A stretch of 64,000 bases of DNA from JTS-AC122 sp050246015 (GCA_050246015.1 JBFWWU010000012.1:1-64000); one strand, 5' to 3'. Positions 52,792 through 62,290 are shown, counted from the stretch's first letter. Made by a program: numbers and translations. The notes: a model not told the origin generated them from the letters alone.

Positions 52792-53251
52792 ATCTGCAAC
52801 GCCGGATCGACGTACGCCGTTCGACCGCACAGGCGTCCCGAGTGCCGTCTAACACACCTCTCCCGGTGATCTGTCGCTGTCGTGTTGAACTGACCGAGTT
52901 GACTGGTAGATCAGATTTCAGAATCTCGACACCGTCGCTGACATGTCGCGGTCCGGCGCGCACGCCGAGCGTGCGCCGTTCAGCAATCCTCCCGCGCCAA
53001 TCTTGATGAGCACAAAACACACGGCGGCTACGCCGTCGCGTCTCCCCCTTGTGCATGTCATACCCAAATTCAGTGCTGCCCGACGATTCTGTCGTGCTCT
53101 TCAAGCTTGGCTGAAAAATATCTGACAAAAACCTATTTTGGAGACTTGACAAGTATTTGTTCGATAGTACACTAACCAAACCGATATGAAATAGGAACTT
53201 TTTCGGGCGATTTTCTACCAAACATTGACTCGAACCCGGAGGTCTTGCATA
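52792..53251. other. Intergenic region with recA promoter
   Basis: This 460-bp region between the peptidase and recA becomes locally AT-rich near 53100-53200. It contains the recA promoter. No gene or clear terminator is seen, and I could not identify a reliable LexA box. Confidence 0.5.
53146..53173 (+). promoter_or_regulatory. recA promoter
   Basis: TTGACA (53146-53151) and TACACT (53168-53173) are separated by 16 bp in an AT-rich context, about 80 bp upstream of recA. Confidence 0.6.
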
Positions 53252-54457
53252 ATGGTCACCGAAGCACCTAGCAACAATGGCACGTCGGGAACCAAGCGTC
53301 GCGGCCCGTCACGCCTGAGCGGGGTCGAGCAAGCCGAAAGCGAGAGCTCCATGCCGATTGAAGTGAAGAACGGTCGATCGTCGGAGAAGCCTTCTGCCGC
53401 CGCCCCCGGCCTCGACAAGGCCAAGGTGCAGGCGCTGGACCGAGCGGTTTCGCAGATCGAGAAGGCCTTTGGCAAGGGCTCGATCATGAAACTCGACGAG
53501 AAGGCCTATCTGGCTGTTCCGGGAATTAGCACGGGCTCGATTTCGCTCGATCTCGCCCTGGGCGGCAAGGGGATTCCGCGGGGCCGAATCATTGAAGTCT
53601 TCGGACCCGAATCATCGGGCAAGACGACTCTGGCCTTGACGGTGGCGGCGACCGCGCAACGGGAAGGGGGCGTCGCCGCGTTCATCGATGCCGAGCACGC
53701 CCTTGATCCGGTGTGGGCGCGCAAGATCGGCGTGAACATCGACGATCTGCTGGTTTCGCAGCCGGATACCGGTGAGCAGGCGCTGGACATCTGCGAACTG
53801 CTGGTCCGCTCCAACGCCGTGGATGTGATCATCGTGGACTCGGTCGCGGCTCTGATCCCGAGAGCCGAGATCGAGGGAGAAATGGGCGATACGCACGTGG
53901 GCCTTCAGGCCCGGCTGATGAGTCAGGCGATGCGGAAACTGACCGGCGTGATTTCCCGCTCGAACTGCACGGTGATTTTCATCAATCAGATCCGCGAGAA
54001 GATCGGCGTGATGTTCGGCTCGCCCGAAACGACACCCGGCGGCCGTGCGCTGAAGTTCTATTCCTCGGTTCGCATCGACATCCGTCGGACAAGTTCGATC
54101 AAAGAGGGAGACATCGCCGTCGGCAACCGCGTTCGCGGGCGCGTGGTGAAAAACAAGGTGGCGCCCCCCTTCCGCGATGCGGAGTTCGACATCATGTTCG
54201 ACGAGGGCATCTCGGCGACCGGGGACCTGCTTGATCTGGCGGTGGACTGCAAGATCGTGGACAAGAGCGGGTCGTGGTTCAGTTACGGCGACGCCCGCAT
54301 CGGCCAAGGACGTGAGAACGCCAAGAAGTTCTTGAAGGACAATCCGGATTTGTTCCAAGAGATCCGGCGCGCCGTGCTCGCGGCTCGCGCGACGAATCCG
54401 GCCCCGGCCGCTCAGGCCGCCGCCGATGATTCAGAGACCGACGCAGACGGCGAGTGA
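53252..54457 (+). CDS. recA: RecA recombinase
   Basis: The 401-aa protein starts at ATG 53252 after GGAGG. It has the Walker A motif FGPESSGKTTLALTV, the L1/L2-region DSVAALIPRAEIEGEMGDTH and VIFINQIREKIGVMFG, and the KFYSSVRIDIRR segment. It catalyses ATP-dependent strand exchange and LexA cleavage in SOS repair. The first 55 residues (Ser/Gly/Glu-rich) precede the normal start near DKAKVQALDRAVSQIEKAFG and are an unusual extension. It is single, with its own promoter. Confidence 0.97.
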   Translation: MVTEAPSNNGTSGTKRRGPSRLSGVEQAESESSMPIEVKNGRSSEKPSAAAPGLDKAKVQALDRAVSQIEKAFGKGSIMKLDEKAYLAVPGISTGSISLDLALGGKGIPRGRIIEVFGPESSGKTTLALTVAATAQREGGVAAFIDAEHALDPVWARKIGVNIDDLLVSQPDTGEQALDICELLVRSNAVDVIIVDSVAALIPRAEIEGEMGDTHVGLQARLMSQAMRKLTGVISRSNCTVIFINQIREKIGVMFGSPETTPGGRALKFYSSVRIDIRRTSSIKEGDIAVGNRVRGRVVKNKVAPPFRDAEFDIMFDEGISATGDLLDLAVDCKIVDKSGSWFSYGDARIGQGRENAKKFLKDNPDLFQEIRRAVLAARATNPAPAAQAAADDSETDADGE

Positions 54458-54852
54458 TTCCGGCGCGAAAACACTTGGCTCCCGATGCCGATCCGGACGT
54501 GTCCAGACCCGGGCGTGCTCGCTTGGCATCGACCGCTTTGATATTCAGCGTTGGCGATGCGTTCCCATCTCGGATCCCGGCGGCTTGCGGCACGGGAGTG
54601 TGGCGAGGCGGCGCACGACAGGCCTGCGCACCGCTCTTCGGCCAAGAGTTTCATCGTCGCATGCCCGCATCACCCCGTCGCTGCCACGGGGAGCGGCGAA
54701 ACTCGCATGCCGCGGGGCGTGGTGAAAACGGCTGGGCACCCGCCATGGCGGAGCGATGCGACGGCGGCTGCCGATAACTCCGCAACCGGCGTGGGACCCG
54801 AAATCCGCTTCACTCGCTAGGGCAACAGGCCTACACTGGGGCCTGTCGAGTC
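54458..54852. other. Intergenic region, recA to tRNA-Gly
   Basis: About 395 bp follow recA before the tRNA gene. I see no supported coding region or terminator here. Confidence 0.4.
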
Positions 54853-54924
54853 GCGGGCGTAGCTCAGCGGTAGAGCGACACGTTGCCAACGTGTAGGTCG
54901 AGGGTTCAAGCCCCTTCGCCCGCT
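54853..54924 (+). tRNA. tRNA-Gly (GCC anticodon)
   Basis: The 72-nt cloverleaf has a 7-bp acceptor (GCGGGCG/CGCCCGC), a D-arm GCTCAGCGGTAGAGC, an anticodon arm ACACG-TTGCCAA-CGTGT and a T-arm GAGGG-TTCAAGC-CCCTT. The anticodon is GCC. CCA is not encoded. An integrase relic lies 200 bp downstream, so this gene was probably an integration site. Confidence 0.95.
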
Positions 54925-55127
54925 TTCTTAGAAGATCGTGCACACCGTGCACAGGTGGTGCCAAGTCTTGCCCGGACGCGACTTTACGGTCGGTCCGGGC
55001 GGTGTGTTTTTGGAGATCGACGGATGCCGCTCAGCGCGGATTGTGCCCGCTGTTGCCCCGTTGAGCCGGAAAAGTGCTGCGCCCGCGCTGCGCGCCTGCG
55101 GCGACATCATCAACCGACTTTCCTTCA

Positions 55128-55817
55128 TCAGCCCGCCTTGATATTGAGGTAGGGCAGCGCGGCCAGACTCGCCGCGACTGGAAGGATCGATTCGTCGGTG
55201 TAGATGTTGGCCGTGAGCCGTGGGTCGGTATGCCGAAGGTGCGACTGTGCGATGCGTTGTCGGGCGGCGTGCAGGAGCGCCGCGATTTCCTTCGCCGTCA
55301 AGGCACGACGGGCTCGGGTCTTGGTCAGTTTCTTCGCCTCAAGTTTGCGAACACACGCGAGTGGGTCGATCGCCAGACGCCGGGTGGAGACCGCCCACTT
55401 GGTGAACGCCTTCGCGGTGCCGATGACCTCGTTGACGGTGTACCCCGAGCGTTCATCGCGCCGGAGATGGAGCACGTACTTGTCGAGCGAGTCGGCGGTG
55501 ACGTCCACGAGTCGCCCGATCCCGGCGTGGTCGAAGAACCGCTCCAGGCGGGGCCGGAGTTGCCGGACGTACCGATCGTCGCGCCCGCGGGCGGTGATGT
55601 GTTCGATGAAGCCGTCCAGGTGCTCGGCGATGGGGCGCTGCAACTGCGCCGCCAAGTTGGACTCCCAGGCGGTACGACTCGTTCTTGTCAGTGAACGCCC
55701 GCTGCGTGACCTGCCGTTCTCGCCACTGGCCGCCCGTGCAGTGCCAATCGGTCCACGTCACGTACCCCGGCTCCCCGGCTTGTTCCCGTCGCTCGTTCGT
55801 TTCCACACTCGGGGCAT
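55128..55817 (-). pseudogene. Tyrosine integrase remnant (frameshifts and deleted catalytic core)
   Basis: The original start is probably ATG 55817 (MPRVWKRTSDGNKPGSRGT), typical of planctomycete integrases. Shifts near 55757 and 55680 split the N-terminal part (TDWHCTGGQWRERQVTQRAF, then SNLAAQLQRPIAEHLDGF). The SAM-like DNA-binding domain is intact up to ALTAKEIAALLHAA. It then jumps directly to RIAQSHLRHTDPRLTANIYT, the end of the catalytic domain, so the region with the first catalytic Arg and HxxR is deleted. It is inactive. It lies immediately downstream of tRNA-Gly. Confidence 0.75.
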
Positions 55818-56287
55818 GTGAATGTCTCCATGCGGTCGCCGTCGATTGACAGCCGCTCGCGAATGATCTTGCTTTTCATGGCGTCGATCTCCTTCACGCA
55901 ACTCCTATTCAAAAAATCGCCTGTGCTGTCAAGTACACGGCAGTTTACCCGCCTTGGCAAGTCAGAACGCGCGAGTTTCTCATGTACAGTCCACAATAGG
56001 GGAGTAGGGCGACAGAGGGGGGTCGTTGGGGGGCTCGAAGACCCCCATCGCTGCGTGGAGCAACCGCCTCCACACGCAGGCGCTCGCGAAAAAACTCGGT
56101 GAACCCGGAAGTGTTTGACAGGGCGTGCGGAGTCTCTTGGCGCAAAACATCATTTGATCGCGTCGGGCCGCCGAACGTATCCCCCGACCGCTCGCGCGAT
56201 CCGGCTCAGAAAAACAGATGGTCACACCACGCGGCCGGCGCGAAGCCGGGAATGACTGACGTGCCCCGCGCCGGTGCTTCGTTGGAA
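55818..56287. other. Gap region after the integrase remnant
   Basis: This 470-bp stretch has no gene I can support with confidence. A short minus-strand frame from ATG 55876 (AAGGAG upstream, about 63 codons, with a CPEC motif) overlaps the integrase start; it may be a relic or a very small protein. Confidence 0.35.
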
Positions 56288-56419
56288 TCAGCCGGAGCCG
56301 CGGTCCCGCTCATTGGCCCGGCGCGCGCGCCGCGACCGGCGCCAGAGCCACCACGCATAGCACGCGATCAGCGCGGCCTCCACCACCCCCGCCATGATTG
56401 AGTACACGCTCAGCGGCAT
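56288..56419 (-). CDS. CcmD-like small membrane protein
   Basis: This 43-aa protein has one membrane helix (MAGVVEAALIACYAWWLWRR) followed by a basic Arg-rich tail, the CcmD pattern. Its ATG lies 10 bp inside the 3' end of the CcmC-like gene, so the two are coupled. CcmD stabilises the heme-handling CcmC-CcmE complex. It is too short for routine gene finding but the overlap and topology support it. Confidence 0.65.
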   Translation of the reverse strand: MPLSVYSIMAGVVEAALIACYAWWLWRRSRRARRANERDRGSG

Positions 56420-57111
56420 GTCGGCGTCCGTTGTCCCTCCCCGGCGGGCATGGCCTCCTGCGCCGCACGGGCTCCCTGGCTCGTGCGCTCGCCGCGAGCC
56501 ACCCCCAGCGCCTCATGCGCGAGTCCGCCGCACACCAAGCCCGTGGGCAGGAGCCAGTAGAGCAGAACCGCTCGCATGTCCGGCGTGAGCGAGGGCATCA
56601 CGGGATGAACGTCCGGGATGAGTTTGACACTGAGGTACACCAAGGGCACGTCGAGGAACGCGACCATCCCGACGACGGCGCTGACCGTTGCTCGCCGGGG
56701 CGTGCACCGCATCGACCGCCGGATCACCACGAGCCCCACGAGCAGCGCCCAGAGGGCCAGCGTGAAGGACAGTCTCGGGCTCCACACCCACCACTGTCCC
56801 CAGGCGTCGCGTGCCCACACCATGCCCGTCGAAAGCGAGATCGACGCGAGCAGGGCGCCGACCTCCGCCGCCGCTCCGTTGACGTCATCCCACCGTTCGC
56901 TCCGCTGCCACAGGTATCCCGCGCTCGCGGCAAACACGGCGGCGCAGGCCACGTACATCATCATCGCCGCGGGCACGTGCAGGTAGACGATCGCGGCGGA
57001 CGATCCAAGCGCGGGGTCCGATGCGCCCACACGGATCGCCAGCGCTACCCCGATGGCTACGGACGTGTAGACCCCAAGCCAATACTGTCGCTTGCTCAGC
57101 GGCCATCGCAT
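56410..57111 (-). CDS. ccmC: CcmC-like heme exporter/cytochrome c maturation protein
   Basis: The 233-aa protein starts at ATG 57111 with GGAG 7 nt upstream. It has six or so membrane helices and a tryptophan-rich periplasmic motif (WARDAWGQWWVWSPRLSFTL) with heme-ligand His residues (YLHVPAAMMMYVACAAVFAA and IPDVHPVMPSL). CcmC hands heme to CcmE for covalent attachment to c-type cytochromes. The Asp of the WWD signature is absent here. It precedes the CcmD-like gene and follows a secreted protein gene, in a multiheme cytochrome locus. Confidence 0.75.
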   Translation of the reverse strand: MRWPLSKRQYWLGVYTSVAIGVALAIRVGASDPALGSSAAIVYLHVPAAMMMYVACAAVFAASAGYLWQRSERWDDVNGAAAEVGALLASISLSTGMVWARDAWGQWWVWSPRLSFTLALWALLVGLVVIRRSMRCTPRRATVSAVVGMVAFLDVPLVYLSVKLIPDVHPVMPSLTPDMRAVLLYWLLPTGLVCGGLAHEALGVARGERTSQGARAAQEAMPAGEGQRTPTCR

Positions 57112-57148
57112 GGACCGACTCCAGGATCCGGCTTCACCCGGCACGGGT

Positions 57149-58252
57149 TCACGAGCCTGATGACGCGCTGCGCCGCTGCACGACGCGGCGCATCAGTGAC
57201 ACGGTGCCGACCAAGACTACGACTCCCACCGCGGCGACCATCCCGACTTCGAGCGGACCCCATCGTCCGCCATCTGGTACGCTCCGTTGCTCGCGCGGCT
57301 CGACACTCACCAGGAGCCCGACCGCGGCGCCGGCGGCGAGGTCGTGCGCGCCGTAGGCGAGCGCGCCGGGCGCTTCGTCGTCGATCGGGGACACCCCGCG
57401 GGCCTCGACACCTTTCGCGTCCGACGGGACCGTCAGTACGATGTGATCACAGGGCGCCGGCGTGCCCACGACCAGCGCACAGCGCGGTCCCGTCCCTCCG
57501 ACGCGGTACGAGAGTTCGTACGTGGTGCGCCCGGGCATGAGCGGCATCTGCACCTTGACGCGGCGATCCGACACCGCCGTGCAGCACCATCCGTGGAACC
57601 CGTTCCCCAGCGTCACACCGCTGCTTGCTTCGGGCAGATCAAACTCGACGACGCTGCGCCGGCCCTGCGGATCCGCCGGGCCCCCCAGCCAGGTCCGGTC
57701 CGCCGGGTTCTCGACCTCGATCGCTTCCGAGACCGCCAACCCCCCCGCGGCGGGCTGCGCGACTATGTGTCTGGACCGCATGCGCCAGGCCGGCGCCGCA
57801 TCCGTGGTTTCGTAGACCGTCACGTCCACCGACCCGGTTGGGTGGCCCGCGTCCATCGGTGGCCCGACATCCTGATACATGACGCCGGCGTACTTGATCC
57901 GCACCAGGGGCCGGACGGGCATCACGACGGGAAGGTCGCGGACGAACACCATGCCGCCCTCTCCGAGCCGGGCCTGCGCGCGGTGCACGGACTGGCCGTT
58001 GTGGATCAGTTCGACTTCAACGTCGCTGGGACCGATCTCTCCGCCATCGCGGGTGCCTTGAATCGCCCGCACGGCGAGGGTGCCGGTCGGCATGGCGGCC
58101 TGTGGCGGGTTGACCGCCTCCTGGGAGGCCGGCGCGCCGGGCTGCGCCGGGGCATGAGCAGCAAGCGCCGCCAGAACCGCCGCAACGATTACATAGGCGA
58201 GGCGACGGGATGCTTTCTCTCTGGACGTGGAACGATCTGTGTCGGATCGCAT
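57149..58252 (-). CDS. Exported single-pass protein of cytochrome locus, unknown
   Basis: The 367-aa protein has an N-terminal signal peptide (LAYVIVAAVLAALAAHAPA) and a C-terminal helix followed by Arg residues (PLEVGMVAAVGVVVLVGTVS), so most of it lies outside the inner membrane. No heme motif is present. The middle is beta-rich with Ig-like features (GTLAVRAIQGTRDGGEIGPS). It is 37 bp upstream of the CcmC-like gene. I cannot assign a function; a role in cytochrome maturation or anchoring is suggested only by context. Confidence 0.7.
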   Translation of the reverse strand: MRSDTDRSTSREKASRRLAYVIVAAVLAALAAHAPAQPGAPASQEAVNPPQAAMPTGTLAVRAIQGTRDGGEIGPSDVEVELIHNGQSVHRAQARLGEGGMVFVRDLPVVMPVRPLVRIKYAGVMYQDVGPPMDAGHPTGSVDVTVYETTDAAPAWRMRSRHIVAQPAAGGLAVSEAIEVENPADRTWLGGPADPQGRRSVVEFDLPEASSGVTLGNGFHGWCCTAVSDRRVKVQMPLMPGRTTYELSYRVGGTGPRCALVVGTPAPCDHIVLTVPSDAKGVEARGVSPIDDEAPGALAYGAHDLAAGAAVGLLVSVEPREQRSVPDGGRWGPLEVGMVAAVGVVVLVGTVSLMRRVVQRRSASSGS

Positions 58253-58455
58253 CGGGCGACTCCCTCAGCGCGCAGCAAGTCGCCGTGGATCTCACGGCGT
58301 GATGATGCACGGGGAGCAAGCGGGATGCCACCGCCGTCGGCCCGACTGCTCTCGCGGCAACCATTCGGGGAGTGGGCGCATCTCGAATCCGAGAATGCTG
58401 GCCGTCGTCGCGTCTTGATTGTGAGAAGCGGGTGCATCCTTCCGCACGCCGACGC

Positions 58456-59265
58456 TCATTCCATGTGGCAACTCGCGCACAACTGGCTGTTCAGATTGCT
58501 CCGGACCAGCAGCGCTCGCTCGCCGGAATACACGCTGTGGCACGACCCGCAGCCGACCTGACGGTCGAACAGGCGTACGCGGGCGTTCAGCCGATCCAAG
58601 GGGACAAGTCGAACGGCGCTGTCATCGGTCCGGCTCGAACGGTATGGGATTCCGACCGGGTGTTCGCCGGAATCGCGGGACAATGGGTCGCGGCCGATCC
58701 CCGCTGAGCCGTCGCCGGCGATGGTCCCGTCGTGGCACACGACGCAGGATTGGGTCCCATCGTCGGGCTCGGCGCGAAGCGGCATCCGGACGCCGTTGGG
58801 CGACGCCAGGTGTGCCCGCCCCAGTCCGCGCGCGTGCATGCCGGCGCTGTTGGACTCCCCCGCGTCGTGACAGGCCGCACACAACCCGGCGACCCCGCCT
58901 GCGCGCAACATCGGGCCGGCGCGGGCGCCGGTCCCGTGGGTGGTGGCGCTATGACAGGTGAGGCATGTCATCTTCCCATTCTCGCGGGGAAGTTCCGGGG
59001 CCACGCCGGCGCGGACGGACACACCGTCGGGGTGCGATAAGACCGGGTCGAACTGGTGGCAAGCACGGCAATCCGGGGCCGAAGGAGCGCGGCTTGAAAA
59101 GGAGGCCGGGTCGTAGGTCAAGTTGACCGCGCCGTCAGTGACGGTCTCGCGCGCAAGGGAGGCCGAGCCGACGAGCGCCAAGGCGCCGAGCGCCAGAGCC
59201 GACACCCACATCACGGAGGCGCCGCGTTCTCGAATTTGGGAAAGCAAGGGCGACATGGCTGACAT
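58456..59265 (-). CDS. Hexaheme c-type cytochrome
   Basis: The 269-aa protein starts at ATG 59265 with GGAGG upstream. A signal peptide or N-terminal anchor (VMWVSALALGALALVGSASL) precedes six CxxCH motifs: CRACH, CLTCH, CAACH, CVVCH, CGSCH and CASCH at the end. Such multiheme cytochromes conduct electrons in the periplasm or across the envelope. It is divergent from the tetraheme gene (205-bp gap) and precedes the CcmC-like operon on the same strand. Confidence 0.85.
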   Translation of the reverse strand: MSAMSPLLSQIRERGASVMWVSALALGALALVGSASLARETVTDGAVNLTYDPASFSSRAPSAPDCRACHQFDPVLSHPDGVSVRAGVAPELPRENGKMTCLTCHSATTHGTGARAGPMLRAGGVAGLCAACHDAGESNSAGMHARGLGRAHLASPNGVRMPLRAEPDDGTQSCVVCHDGTIAGDGSAGIGRDPLSRDSGEHPVGIPYRSSRTDDSAVRLVPLDRLNARVRLFDRQVGCGSCHSVYSGERALLVRSNLNSQLCASCHME

Positions 59266-59412
59266 GACAATCCTCCGACGCATCAAATCGGCCGAGAAAG
59301 GCGCCGACTTCGGTCGGAGGCGTGTTCACCGAAAATGGGATCGGAGCGAGGTCGGCGTCTTGGTTTCGGGAGCGGAATATGGTTTTTTTAGCGAATTTCT
59401 GGGTTTGGGCGC

Positions 59413-59428
59413 TGGTACAGCACTTGCA
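59413..59428 (+). promoter_or_regulatory. Near-consensus sigma-54 promoter
   Basis: The 16-mer TGGTACAGCACTTGCA matches the -24/-12 consensus TGGCAC-N5-TTGCA with GG and GC separated by 10 bp. It lies 43 bp upstream of the tetraheme cytochrome ATG. The activator is not encoded nearby. Confidence 0.6.
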
Positions 59429-59470
59429 TATTGACCGGCGAAATCGCACCCCAGTTGGAAGGAGTTGACC

Positions 59471-60091
59471 ATGAATCTCTTCAAAACAACGCTCGTGACA
59501 GTGGTAACGATGGCGGGAATGGGCGTGTCCGCGGCGAACGCACAGATCGCGAACACGGCACACAACTTCAGTTCGTATGCATGGTCCGGAGGCGAGATTT
59601 GCAAGCCGTGCCACACGCCGCACTTCGCGAACGTGGCGGCCGGTCGGCTGTGGAACCACACGCTGACGACGGCGACGTATTCGATGCACGAAGGATCGGG
59701 CACGGCGGAAACGAACATGGACCGCAAGAGCCGACTGTGCCTGTCATGCCACGATGGAACGGTGGCGCTGGACAGTTTCGGCGGGCAGGAGGGCGTGAAC
59801 TTCGCCCCGGCGCGCGTGAACTTGGGAACTGACCTGGTGAATGACCACCCGATCGGGTCCGACGCGCAGTACCCGCCGTCGCCGGAGCCGTCGTTCTGGG
59901 CCGGCGCGTTCCGTCCGGAATCGACGTTCAACTCTCGGATCCGGCTGGAGAACTGGGTGGACGAGGGTGGCGTCACGCACCGAGTCGTGAGTTGCACGAC
60001 CTGCCACAATCCCCACGGGCGAGGATTCCCGTACCTGCTGAATATCAGCAATGCGGCCTCGGCAATCTGCCTTAACTGCCACATTAAGTAA
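59471..60091 (+). CDS. Tetraheme c-type cytochrome
   Basis: The 206-aa protein starts at ATG 59471 after AAGGAG. A signal peptide (LVTVVTMAGMGVSAANAQIA) is followed by four CxxCH sites: CKPCH, CLSCH, CTTCH and CLNCH at the end. It resembles short periplasmic multiheme electron carriers. A sigma-54-like promoter lies upstream and a terminator downstream (60116-60163), so it may be transcribed as a single gene. Confidence 0.88.
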   Translation: MNLFKTTLVTVVTMAGMGVSAANAQIANTAHNFSSYAWSGGEICKPCHTPHFANVAAGRLWNHTLTTATYSMHEGSGTAETNMDRKSRLCLSCHDGTVALDSFGGQEGVNFAPARVNLGTDLVNDHPIGSDAQYPPSPEPSFWAGAFRPESTFNSRIRLENWVDEGGVTHRVVSCTTCHNPHGRGFPYLLNISNAASAICLNCHIK

Positions 60092-60115
60092 GGTCACGTC
60101 TCCTCCCAGGGGAAA

Positions 60116-60163
60116 GCCCCGACCGAGCCCAAAAGGGCGACGGGTCGGGGCATTTTCATTTTT
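60116..60163 (+). terminator. Rho-independent terminator
   Basis: A stem (GCCCCGACC/GGGTCGGGGC) with a small inner hairpin is followed by ATTTTCATTTTT, directly after the tetraheme gene. Confidence 0.75.
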
Positions 60164-60288
60164 GAGGCGTGCGGAGAGGCCGCGTCAGGCCCGTGGCGGC
60201 CGCGGTGCATTGGGGCGGCTACGGCTGGCACTGCGTTTGTTGGGCTAACTCTCGGGCACGGAGCGTGAGTGAAGGCGAAAGGGACCCC

Positions 60289-61566
60289 ATGGGACGTTTG
60301 AGCGCATGGAAGAGGTCGGCGGAGATCGCGTGCACGATCGCGGCGGCGATCTGCGTGACGGGCTGCGGAACAGGGCCGGCGCAGACGAAGCCGGCGGGAG
60401 CGGCGAGCGGCGTCTTCGCGTTCTGGCCACCATTTCCGGATGAGCCGCACGTGCAGTTCCTGAGATCGTTCCGGAGCAGCGCGGACGTGGCGGCGTCCAA
60501 GGAGAGCGGGCTGGACCGGCTGGTGTTCGGCGAGGAGTCGAAGGACGAGAAGGGGTTGGCCAAGCCGTACGGCGTGACGATGCACGACGGGGCGATCTAC
60601 GTGTGCGACATGCGCAGCAGCAGCCTGACGGTGCTGGATATCAAGAAGAAGCAGACGCGGCTGGTGGGGGTAAGCGGGGTGACGCGGCTGAAGCACCCCG
60701 TGGACGTGGCGGTGGCGGAGGATGGGACGATCTACGTCGCGGACAACGACCAGGGCGCGGTGCTCGTGTACGACCGGAACGAGCGATACGCGATGGCGAT
60801 CGGGCATCCAAAGTTCAAGCCGGTGTCGGTGGACACGTATAAGGATCGGCTGTACGTGTGCGACATGGCGGGGCAGGTGGTGGAGGTGTACGACAGGGCA
60901 AGCGGCAAGCAGATCGGGAGCATTGGGAGCGTGGGGGACGAGGACGGTCAGTTCCGGCTGCCGCTGGGGGTGGCGGTGGACGCGAAGGGGGATGTGTTCG
61001 TGACGGACATGATGCGGTGCCGGGTGCAGAAGTTCTCGCCGGACGGGAAGTTGATATCGGCGATGGGACAACTGGGTGATTTTGCCGGGTCGTTCGCGAG
61101 GCCGAAGCATCTTGCGGTGGACGAAGCGGGCGTGTTGTACGTGGTGGACTCGGCGTTCCAGAACGTGCAGATGTTCGACGATCAGAATCGGCTGCTGATG
61201 CACTTCGGATCGGCGGGCAGTCATCCAGGGGCGATGGATCTGCCGGTGGGGATCTGCGTGGACCGTGCGAGCGTGGCGGCGTTCGGAGATCTGATTCATC
61301 CGGGCTTCGAGGCGTACGCCATCGTGGCGGTGACGAATCAGTTCGGTGGGTCGAAGGTGTCGGTGTATGCGGTGGGGAAGCGTCGCGAGGGGTATGCGCT
61401 GGCGGATCTGTCGGCGCGCGCGGCGAAGGTGGATCTTGGGGTTGGAGCCAAGGACGACCAACTCAAGTTGCAGACCGTCGGGGAGGAAGAGCCGGTGCCG
61501 GAGGGACCGGGGCCGGCGGAATCGCCCGCTTCGCCGGGGGCGCCGGGGGGCAAGCCCGGCAACTGA
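60289..61566 (+). CDS. NHL-repeat lipoprotein
   Basis: The 425-aa protein starts at ATG 60289. The N-terminus is a lipoprotein signal (ACTIAAAICVTGCG, lipobox VTGC). The rest is built of NHL beta-propeller repeats, for example GLAKPYGVTMHDGAIYVCDM, LKHPVDVAVAEDGTIYVADN and RLPLGVAVDAKGDVFVTDM. A Pro/Gly-rich tail follows. NHL-repeat proteins occur in porin-cytochrome clusters of Geobacter and relatives. It is upstream of a pentaheme cytochrome and a barrel protein in the same direction. Confidence 0.88.
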   Translation: MGRLSAWKRSAEIACTIAAAICVTGCGTGPAQTKPAGAASGVFAFWPPFPDEPHVQFLRSFRSSADVAASKESGLDRLVFGEESKDEKGLAKPYGVTMHDGAIYVCDMRSSSLTVLDIKKKQTRLVGVSGVTRLKHPVDVAVAEDGTIYVADNDQGAVLVYDRNERYAMAIGHPKFKPVSVDTYKDRLYVCDMAGQVVEVYDRASGKQIGSIGSVGDEDGQFRLPLGVAVDAKGDVFVTDMMRCRVQKFSPDGKLISAMGQLGDFAGSFARPKHLAVDEAGVLYVVDSAFQNVQMFDDQNRLLMHFGSAGSHPGAMDLPVGICVDRASVAAFGDLIHPGFEAYAIVAVTNQFGGSKVSVYAVGKRREGYALADLSARAAKVDLGVGAKDDQLKLQTVGEEEPVPEGPGPAESPASPGAPGGKPGN

Positions 61567-61648
61567 GGTAGAAGGCGTGGGTTGGGGGCTGGGGGGCGGG
61601 GATGAAGGTGACGGGCAAGGCGCCCGGTTCACCGAAGCCGAGCAACGC

Positions 61649-62290
61649 ATGGGAACGCAGCAGGAGTCAGCACGAGACGGAGGACGCCGGCGCCGGCGGG
61701 CGTGGTGGATATCGGGGGGCGTGACGGCGGGGGTGCTGGCGGTGGTTGGCTGCTCGGTGGACAAGCACTACGAGGTACTCTCGTTTTTTTTTGACGGGGT
61801 GCCGGACCCGAACAAGAAGGCGGAAGGGCAGTCGATCACGGGGGCGAGGGCGGTGGACATACGAGAGAGTCCGACGTACTCGGTGCACAAGCCGTACGCG
61901 GAGAATCAGTGCAACGAATGCCACTCTTCGCGGCTACGGCTGTCGAAGTCGGATTCGAGCGTGTGCCTGAAGTGCCACGCGGGGACGACGACGGAGCATG
62001 CGGTGATGCATGGGCCGGTGGCGGTGGGAGCGTGCCTGTGGTGCCACGAGCCGCACGAATCGGCGAACGCGTCGCTGCTGCAACGGCCCGGTCGCGGCGT
62101 GTGCGTGACGTGTCACGAGGCGGGGCTGTTGAACGCGACGCGCGTAGCGGCGCACGCGGACGACTCACGGAGTTGTCTTGAGTGCCACTTCGGGCACGGG
62201 GGCGAGCGGGCGTACTTCCTGAGAGAGGTGATTACGAATCGCGGGGCGGGGGACGGGTCGGGCGAGCCGGCGGTCTCGCCGGAGCGATGA
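61649..62290 (+). CDS. Pentaheme c-type cytochrome, lipoprotein
   Basis: The 213-aa protein starts at ATG 61649. It has a membrane segment ending in a lipobox-like VLAVVGCS, then five CxxCH motifs: CNECH, CLKCH, CLWCH, CVTCH and CLECH. Its stop overlaps the next ATG (ATGA). It probably anchors to a membrane and passes electrons to the barrel protein's partner. A longer frame open upstream to 61346 is antisense-like and non-coding. Confidence 0.85.
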   Translation: MGTQQESARDGGRRRRRAWWISGGVTAGVLAVVGCSVDKHYEVLSFFFDGVPDPNKKAEGQSITGARAVDIRESPTYSVHKPYAENQCNECHSSRLRLSKSDSSVCLKCHAGTTTEHAVMHGPVAVGACLWCHEPHESANASLLQRPGRGVCVTCHEAGLLNATRVAAHADDSRSCLECHFGHGGERAYFLREVITNRGAGDGSGEPAVSPER

